Assembly (NCBI GenBank): GCA_013140465.1
Contig: JABFST010000332.1
Span: 1 to 10,394 of the forward strand
Length of the DNA: 10,394 nt
Direction: 5' to 3'
Source of the DNA: Methylococcaceae bacterium
GTDB lineage: Bacteria; Pseudomonadota; Gammaproteobacteria; Methylococcales; Methylomonadaceae
Made by a program: the position numbers and the translations under genes. The notes beneath the pieces were generated by a model. It did no database searches and had not been told where the DNA came from. It saw nothing but the letters and a program-made list of their open reading frames with translations. Position 1 is the first letter of the stretch, and each line of letters starts with the position of its first letter. Positions 5,982 through 10,394 of the stretch are shown here, piece after piece.

Positions 5982-6335
5982 TTAGTGCCTGCCGCGTTCT
6001 ATGGTGATGCCAACCGTGTTGGCGGCTGGGACTGCGCCTTGCTTGTTTAGGGTTATCTTAACCCACGGCACGTTAAATTCATGGCGGATGAGGTCGGCAA
6101 TTTCTGACACCAGTTTTTCCACCAACAAATATTGGCTGTTTTCAACAAATTGGATGATGCGTTCGGAAACCGTTTTGTAATCTAAAGCATATTGAATATC
6201 ATCAGTTTGGGCGGCTTGTTGGATGTCAAACGCCATAGCAATGTCGAGTTCGATGGTTTGCTTGTTGACCCGCTCCCAATCATAAATGCCTATGATCGTG
6301 TCGATTTTAAGGCCGCCTAAAAAAATGATGTCCAT
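5982..6335 (-). CDS. folB: Dihydroneopterin aldolase FolB
   Basis: FolB cleaves 7,8-dihydroneopterin to 6-hydroxymethyl-7,8-dihydropterin and glycolaldehyde, supplying the FolK substrate encoded by the next gene. The 117 residues match the family in length and in key positions: GIYDWER (16-22, Glu22), LDYKTV (51-56), the pterin-binding Glu73 in LLVEKL, and KQGAVP with the catalytic-type Lys98. The ATG is preceded by a GGA ribosome-binding site (ccggaaaccact). It is the first gene of the folB-folK unit and diverges from plsY across 89 bp. Confidence 0.94.
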   Translation of the reverse strand: MDIIFLGGLKIDTIIGIYDWERVNKQTIELDIAMAFDIQQAAQTDDIQYALDYKTVSERIIQFVENSQYLLVEKLVSEIADLIRHEFNVPWVKITLNKQGAVPAANTVGITIERGRH

Positions 6336-6424
6336 AGTGGTTTCCGGTTATTATGTGCAGTTTTAAAGTGATAAGTATCAGGGAAATACCCCCCGCTTAC
6401 AAGCTCTACTGAGGACAGTGTGAC

Positions 6425-6997
6425 ATGATTGAATGGTTGTTTGTGCCAATTGCCTACCTGATAGGCTCTATTTCCAGTGCCATTATTATTTGTAGGCTCA
6501 TGGGCTTGCCCGACCCCCGCGAACAAGGTTCGGGCAATCCCGGCGCCACCAACGTGATGCGCATAGGCGGCAAAAAAGCGGCAGCCATCACCTTATTGGG
6601 CGATTTGCTCAAAGGCTTGATTCCTGTTTATGCCGCCAACGTCTGGGGGGTGTCGGTCGAACTGTTGGCGGGCATCGGTTTGGCGGCGTTTATGGGGCAT
6701 TTGTACCCGATATTTTTTAAGTTTGAGGGCGGCAAAGGCGTGGCAACGTCAATTGGTGTTTTGCTGGGCTTTTCTTGGTTTTTGGGCGGCGCGTTTGTTG
6801 CAACGTGGCTGTTGATTTACAAACTAGGCAAAATTTCGTCGTTATCGGCCTTATGTGCGTCTGTGCTGTCGCCGATTTATGCGTGGTTTATTGTTGGCGA
6901 TGTGGTTATCGTCGGCGCAGCTACAGTGATGATGGTGTTTTTGTTGTGGCGGCATAGAAGCAATATCCAACGCTTGTTGGCAAAAGAAGAACAGTAA
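6425..6997 (+). CDS. plsY: Glycerol-3-phosphate acyltransferase PlsY
   Basis: PlsY transfers an acyl group from acyl-phosphate to sn-glycerol-3-phosphate, giving lysophosphatidic acid, the first step of phospholipid synthesis; it works with PlsX, which makes acyl-phosphate. It is an integral inner-membrane protein with several helices here. All three conserved motifs are present in the 190 residues: the SGNPGATNVMR region (36-46), GHLYP...FEGGKGVAT (91-108), and WRHRSNIQRLL (175-185). A gaggac ribosome-binding site at 6411-6416 supports the ATG at 6425. The gene is divergent from folB and convergent with tsaD; the plsY-tsaD-rpsU neighbourhood is conserved in many proteobacteria. Confidence 0.95.
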   Translation: MIEWLFVPIAYLIGSISSAIIICRLMGLPDPREQGSGNPGATNVMRIGGKKAAAITLLGDLLKGLIPVYAANVWGVSVELLAGIGLAAFMGHLYPIFFKFEGGKGVATSIGVLLGFSWFLGGAFVATWLLIYKLGKISSLSALCASVLSPIYAWFIVGDVVIVGAATVMMVFLLWRHRSNIQRLLAKEEQ

Positions 6998-7016
6998 ACG
7001 CCACACCTAACCACCG

Positions 7017-7047
7017 TAGGGGCAATCCTTTGTGGTTGCCCCCCTAG
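7017..7047. terminator. Hairpin between plsY and tsaD
   Basis: GGGGCAA (7019-7025) pairs exactly with TTGCCCC (7036-7042); cc/gg (7027-7028 with 7034-7035) can extend the stem inward past one unpaired base. It lies in the 46-bp gap between convergent plsY and tsaD and touches the tsaD TAG (7046-7044). It may act as a two-way terminator although no T-run follows. The gtaggggcaa...ttgcccc form also looks like a dispersed intergenic repeat. Confidence 0.5.
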
Positions 7048-8054
7048 ACTTTAGACAATTCCGCAATAGGCCAACGCGGCCTAGCAAAAATCGCCAAATC
7101 CTGCTGCTGTCCCGCCATCAGGCGTTGGCAGCCGGCATACGCAATCATCGCGCCATTATCGGTGCAAAATTCTAAGCGCGGAAAATACACTTGGGCGTGC
7201 ATTTTGTCAGCCATCTCGTTAAGCGCGGCGCGGATTTGCTTGTTGGCACTCACGCCACCCGCAACCACTAAGCGAGTCAAGCCAGTTTGCTGCAATGCCC
7301 GCTTGCACTTGATGCTAAGCGTTTCGGCAACTGCAAGCTGAAACGCGGCGGCAATATCAGCCTTGTCTTGTTCTGTTTTATCGGTATTTTGGAAGGTGTT
7401 TAAGGTAAAGGTTTTTAGGCCGCTAAAGCTAAAATCCAAACCCGGCCTATCGGTCATCGGCCTAGGAAATTTAAAGCGCGGCACGCCCTGCTCAGCCAAC
7501 ACCGACAACTTAGGGCCGCCTGGATAGCCTAAACCCAGTAATTTTGCGGTTTTGTCAAACGCCTCACCCGCCGCATCATCTAAAGATTCGCCCAACAATT
7601 GGTAACAGCCTATGCCCGTCACTTGCACCAGCAGAGTGTGTCCGCCCGAAATCAATAAGGCGACAAACGGAAACGCGGGCGGGTTATCTTCCAGCATCGG
7701 CGCAAGCAAATGGCCTTCCATATGATGTACGGCAACGGCCGGGATTTGCCAAGCCCAAGCCAAGCTTCTGGCGGTCGCCGCACCAACCAACAACGCCCCC
7801 ATCAAGCCCGGCCCTGCGGTATAAGCGATGCCGCCTATATCAGAACTGGGCAACTGGCTTTCTTGCAGGGCTTGTTTAATCAGTGGCACTAATTTGCGGA
7901 TATGGTCACGCGAAGCCAATTCGGGGACGACACCGCCATAATCGCTGTGCATATCCACTTGGCTGTACAATAAATGGCTAATCAGGCCACGTTCGTTATG
8001 ATAAATCGCCACGCCGGTCTCATCACAAGAGGTTTCTATGCCTAAAACGTACAT
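7044..8054 (-). CDS. tsaD: TsaD, tRNA t6A37 threonylcarbamoyltransferase
   Basis: TsaD transfers the threonylcarbamoyl group from threonylcarbamoyl-adenylate to A37 of tRNAs that read ANN codons, working with TsaB and TsaE; it was formerly called Gcp or YgjD. The 336 residues equal the usual length. Key features: IETSCDET at the N-terminus (6-13), the metal site HHMEGH (His111, His115 and, near the C-terminus, Asp299 in FCTDNG), SGGHT (136-140), and the ASKHA-type [10 protein letters not shown] (263-272). No Shine-Dalgarno sequence is seen before the ATG, and the shared 105-bp region with rpsU contains AT-rich -10 like sites (minus strand TATACA or TATAAA at about 8087-8068) that would give a very short leader. 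It diverges from rpsU, the arrangement found in E. coli and Pseudomonas. Confidence 0.97.
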   Translation of the reverse strand: MYVLGIETSCDETGVAIYHNERGLISHLLYSQVDMHSDYGGVVPELASRDHIRKLVPLIKQALQESQLPSSDIGGIAYTAGPGLMGALLVGAATARSLAWAWQIPAVAVHHMEGHLLAPMLEDNPPAFPFVALLISGGHTLLVQVTGIGCYQLLGESLDDAAGEAFDKTAKLLGLGYPGGPKLSVLAEQGVPRFKFPRPMTDRPGLDFSFSGLKTFTLNTFQNTDKTEQDKADIAAAFQLAVAETLSIKCKRALQQTGLTRLVVAGGVSANKQIRAALNEMADKMHAQVYFPRLEFCTDNGAMIAYAGCQRLMAGQQQDLAIFARPRWPIAELSKV

Positions 8055-8061
8055 TGAGTTT

Positions 8062-8089
8062 TTGAAATTTATAAAAGTGACTGTATAAT
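8062..8089 (+). promoter_or_regulatory. Promoter of the rpsU-yqeY-dnaG operon
   Basis: TTGAAA (8062-8067), a 16-nt spacer and a consensus TATAAT (8084-8089) precede rpsU. Transcription would start near 8096, giving a leader of about 64 nt that contains a small 6-bp hairpin (8110-8115 with 8121-8126, one G-U pair). The promoter overlaps the likely tsaD promoter on the other strand. Confidence 0.65.
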
Positions 8090-8159
8090 TGAGGGTTCTG
8101 TTTATTCAGTGGGTAGTCGCTATCCATACAAACAATCTTAACATAACTGGAATCTAATA

Positions 8160-8393
8160 ATGCCGTCAGTAAAACTTAAAGAAAACGAACCTTTTGATAT
8201 TGCTATCCGCCGTTTCAAACGCGCTTGTGAAAAAGCGGGCGTCTTGGCTGAAGTGCGCCGCCGCGAGTTTTATGAAAAACCCACCGCCGAACGTAAACGC
8301 AAAGGCGCTGCCGCTGTCAAACGCCATTTGAAAAAATTGGCCAGAGAGCGTTATGCCCTGAAAAACCTGCGTCGTGGACGTCCCGTACTGTAA
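8160..8393 (+). CDS. rpsU: 30S ribosomal protein S21
   Basis: S21 is a small basic protein of the 30S subunit platform that helps mRNA pairing at initiation. The first 66 residues closely follow the family ([42 protein letters not shown], then [12 protein letters not shown]). At 77 residues it is slightly longer than the 71 of E. coli, and the tail ([15 protein letters not shown]) differs from the usual RRxRLY ending. It is the first gene of the macromolecular synthesis operon, which couples ribosome, primase and sigma factor genes. The ribosome-binding site (ctggaatct) is modest. The yqeY start is 12 nt after its stop, with no terminator between. Confidence 0.97.
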   Translation: MPSVKLKENEPFDIAIRRFKRACEKAGVLAEVRRREFYEKPTAERKRKGAAAVKRHLKKLARERYALKNLRRGRPVL

Positions 8394-8405
8394 AAGGCTA
8401 AGCGC

Positions 8406-8855
8406 ATGGCGTTATTAACCGACCGTATCAAGGACGATATGAAAGCTGCCATGAAGGGCGGTGACAAAGCCAGATTAGGCGTTATCCGCCTGATTTTGGC
8501 GGCTATCAAGCAAGTTGAAGTGGACGAACGCATCCAGCTCGACGATGACCGGACTATTCTGGTACTTGATAAAATGCTCAAACAACGCCGGGAATCGATC
8601 CGGCAGTTTGCCGATGCAGGCAGAACCGATTTGGTTGACATCGAAGAGGCTGAAGTATTGGTTATTCAAGACTTTATGCCCCAAGCGCTCAGCGAAGACG
8701 AAATCGACGCGCTAGTCAAAGCCGCTGTTACAGAATCTGGCGCAACATCCATCAAGGACATGGGCAAAGTCATGGCGCTGTTAAAAGCACAAATGCAAGG
8801 CCGCGCCGATATGTCCGTCGTCAGCGTAAAAATAAAGGCGGCATTGGCTGAATAA
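8406..8855 (+). CDS. yqeY: YqeY / GatB-YqeY domain protein
   Basis: The 149-residue all-helical protein belongs to the YqeY family, related to the C-terminal tRNA-binding domain of the GatB amidotransferase subunit. Family features seen: ALLTDRIKDDMKAAMKGGDKARLGVIRLILAAIK at the N-terminus, DEDTI-like DDDRTILVLDKMLKQRRESI, and the C-terminal DMGKVMALLKAQMQGRADMS. Its function is not established; a role on tRNA is inferred from the domain. An AAGG sequence 9 nt before the ATG serves as ribosome-binding site. Placement between rpsU and dnaG is a known arrangement in pseudomonads and relatives, unlike E. coli, where rpsU is directly followed by dnaG. Confidence 0.93.
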   Translation: MALLTDRIKDDMKAAMKGGDKARLGVIRLILAAIKQVEVDERIQLDDDRTILVLDKMLKQRRESIRQFADAGRTDLVDIEEAEVLVIQDFMPQALSEDEIDALVKAAVTESGATSIKDMGKVMALLKAQMQGRADMSVVSVKIKAALAE

Positions 8856-8875
8856 TTTTTTGTTGGGGTAAAAGT

Positions 8876-10394
8876 ATGTCAGGCCGAATTCCACGCGAAT
8901 TTATTGACGAACTTTTAGTGCGGGTTGATATAGTCGATTTAATCGATTCGCACGTCCCGCTTAAAAAAACCGGGGCCAACTACGTCGCCCGCTGCCCTTT
9001 CCACACCGAAAAATCACCTAGCTTTTCCGTCAACCGCAACAAGCAGTTTTACCATTGCTTTGGCTGCAGCGCGAGCGGCAATGCCATAGGCTTTTTAATG
9101 AATTTCAACCACTTGGACTTTGTCGAAGCGGTTGAAGACTTGGCGGGATATGTCGGCATCCCTGTACCTAGGGAGGCCAAAAGCTCCCCATACCTGCCCC
9201 AAAAAGAAAATTTAAGCGATTTGTATGCGCTGATGGAGCAAGTGGCTGAGTTTTATGCCCAGCAATTGCGCAGCACCGCAGCGGGCAAAATGGCCGCCGA
9301 CTATCTAAAAAAACGCGGCGTGGACGGCGACTGTGCCAGCACTTACAAATTAGGCTATGCCCCCGAAGGTTGGCAAGTGTTAGGCAAGCATTTCCAGTCC
9401 GCACAGCTTATGGAAGCCGGACTGCTGACCAGCAAAGACGGCGGGCAAGCTTACGACCGCTTCCGCAACCGGATTATTTTTCCGATACGCGACAAGCGCG
9501 GCAGGACGATTGCCTTGGGCGGACGGGTGTTAGACGACTCGCAACCCAAATACCTCAACTCGCCAGAAACACCGCTGTTCCACAAAGGCAAAGAAGTATA
9601 TGGCCTGTACGAATTGCTGCAAAAGCAAGCCAAACCGCCGCGCATCTTGATTGTGGAAGGCTATATGGACGTGATCGCGCTGGCCCAAAACGGCTTGCAT
9701 TACGCCGTAGCGGCCCTAGGAACGGCATTGTCGCAAGCACACCTAGACTTATTGTTTCGCTTTTCCACTGAGCTGGTGTTTTGCTTTGATGGCGACAAAG
9801 CGGGACAGGAAGCCGCATGGCGGGCAATGGATGCCGCGTTTTCGAGCTTAAAAGAAGGCAGATCATGCCGCATTATGTTATTGCCGCCCAGCCACGACCC
9901 AGACTCGTTGGTGCGCGAAGAAGGCTTGGCGCAATTCACCCAGCGCATCGAAAATGCGCAAGCCTTATCGGATTATTTTTTTGCCCATATCGCCGAAAAC
10001 CTAAATTTAGCCGAAACCGAAGGCCGCGCACGCTTAATCGGCAAAGCCAAACCGTATTTGGAAAAGCTGCCTGACGGCATTTTTAAAGAAATGATGTTTG
10101 CCCGATTAAAGGGGCTGACAGGCTCTATGCCACTTAAAGCACTAGATGCCACACCCCTACACAAAACCCAGACGCGCCCGCCGCCAGCCGCTAACCGCCT
10201 GTCATCGGCACGCGTCGCCATTGCCTTGTTGCTGCAAAACCCAAGGCTGGCTGAACACGCCCAAAACAAGGACATCGATTGGCATGGCTTACAATTTCGC
10301 GGCATAGAACTATTTAAAACCTTATTGCAGGTAATTTTAAGCAAACGCTCGGTCAACACCGCCGTATTGCTGGAACATTTACGCAACACACCCG
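8876..10394 (+). CDS. dnaG: DNA primase DnaG (3' end outside window)
   Basis: DnaG makes the RNA primers for replication and binds DnaB helicase through its C-terminal domain. The frame is open from the ATG at 8876 to the window edge: 506 codons out of about 580-640 for the family, so the end of the helicase-binding domain is missing. The zinc site is complete (Cys40, His43, Cys61, Cys64 in CPFH and HCFGC). The RNA polymerase core has YDRFRNRIIFPI (193-204), and the TOPRIM fold has VEGYMD (260-265) and FDGDKAG (304-310) with the metal-binding acidic residues. The start lies 20 nt after yqeY, with a weak ribosome-binding site (ttgggg); GTG or TTG alternatives are not better. It is the third gene of the rpsU operon; rpoD would be expected next. 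Confidence 0.97.
   Translation, partial: MSGRIPREFIDELLVRVDIVDLIDSHVPLKKTGANYVARCPFHTEKSPSFSVNRNKQFYHCFGCSASGNAIGFLMNFNHLDFVEAVEDLAGYVGIPVPREAKSSPYLPQKENLSDLYALMEQVAEFYAQQLRSTAAGKMAADYLKKRGVDGDCASTYKLGYAPEGWQVLGKHFQSAQLMEAGLLTSKDGGQAYDRFRNRIIFPIRDKRGRTIALGGRVLDDSQPKYLNSPETPLFHKGKEVYGLYELLQKQAKPPRILIVEGYMDVIALAQNGLHYAVAALGTALSQAHLDLLFRFSTELVFCFDGDKAGQEAAWRAMDAAFSSLKEGRSCRIMLLPPSHDPDSLVREEGLAQFTQRIENAQALSDYFFAHIAENLNLAETEGRARLIGKAKPYLEKLPDGIFKEMMFARLKGLTGSMPLKALDATPLHKTQTRPPPAANRLSSARVAIALLLQNPRLAEHAQNKDIDWHGLQFRGIELFKTLLQVILSKRSVNTAVLLEHLRNTP

Noticed and set aside
8856..8861. T-run between yqeY and dnaG as an intrinsic terminator
   Set aside because: There is no stable stem before it; the genes are more likely continuous in one transcript.
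9555..10389. Minus-strand open frames opposite dnaG
   Set aside because: dnaG is intact on the plus strand throughout with its zinc and TOPRIM motifs; these are shadow frames.

Overview
The window is chromosomal DNA from a gammaproteobacterium with balanced base composition. The basis is the set of close family matches (a Blc lipocalin, a UvrD with C-terminal tudor-like tail, FxsA) and the neighbourhood folK-folB / plsY / tsaD / rpsU-yqeY-dnaG, the 'macromolecular synthesis' region as arranged in Pseudomonas-like gammaproteobacteria. The general style, including the intergenic repeats, would fit a methanotroph-like Methylococcales bacterium, but that is a low-confidence inference.

Left part (1-2276), accessory and repeat-rich. 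It opens with a palindromic repeat whose right arm is amplified into three 20-bp tandem copies, followed by a perfect 28-bp palindrome. A good promoter (327-355) then precedes a structured stretch of about 130 nt ending in a strong intrinsic terminator (460-492). Only 15 nt separate that terminator from the start of a small unrecognised four-helix membrane protein (508-936). The stretch is therefore either an sRNA or an attenuating leader. Next come an outer-membrane lipocalin lipoprotein (blc) and, tail to tail with it, a VanZ-family gene broken by one in-frame TAA. A gap of about 340 bp holds a 120-bp element that can fold as a cloverleaf, plus a second small inverted repeat.

Middle (2277-5298): uvrD (DNA helicase II, minus strand) is divergent from a small DUF2892 membrane protein, which converges on fxsA (minus strand).

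Right part (5463-10394), conserved housekeeping. folB-folK (minus strand, folate synthesis) is divergent from plsY (phospholipid acyltransferase). plsY converges on tsaD (tRNA t6A modification) across a hairpin. tsaD is divergent from rpsU-yqeY-dnaG, which links ribosomal protein S21 with primase; rpoD would be expected just beyond the window. dnaG runs off the right edge.

Most of the window is ordinary. The items most worth checking are the leader RNA/attenuator at 327-507, the nonsense-interrupted VanZ gene, and the cloverleaf repeat element.
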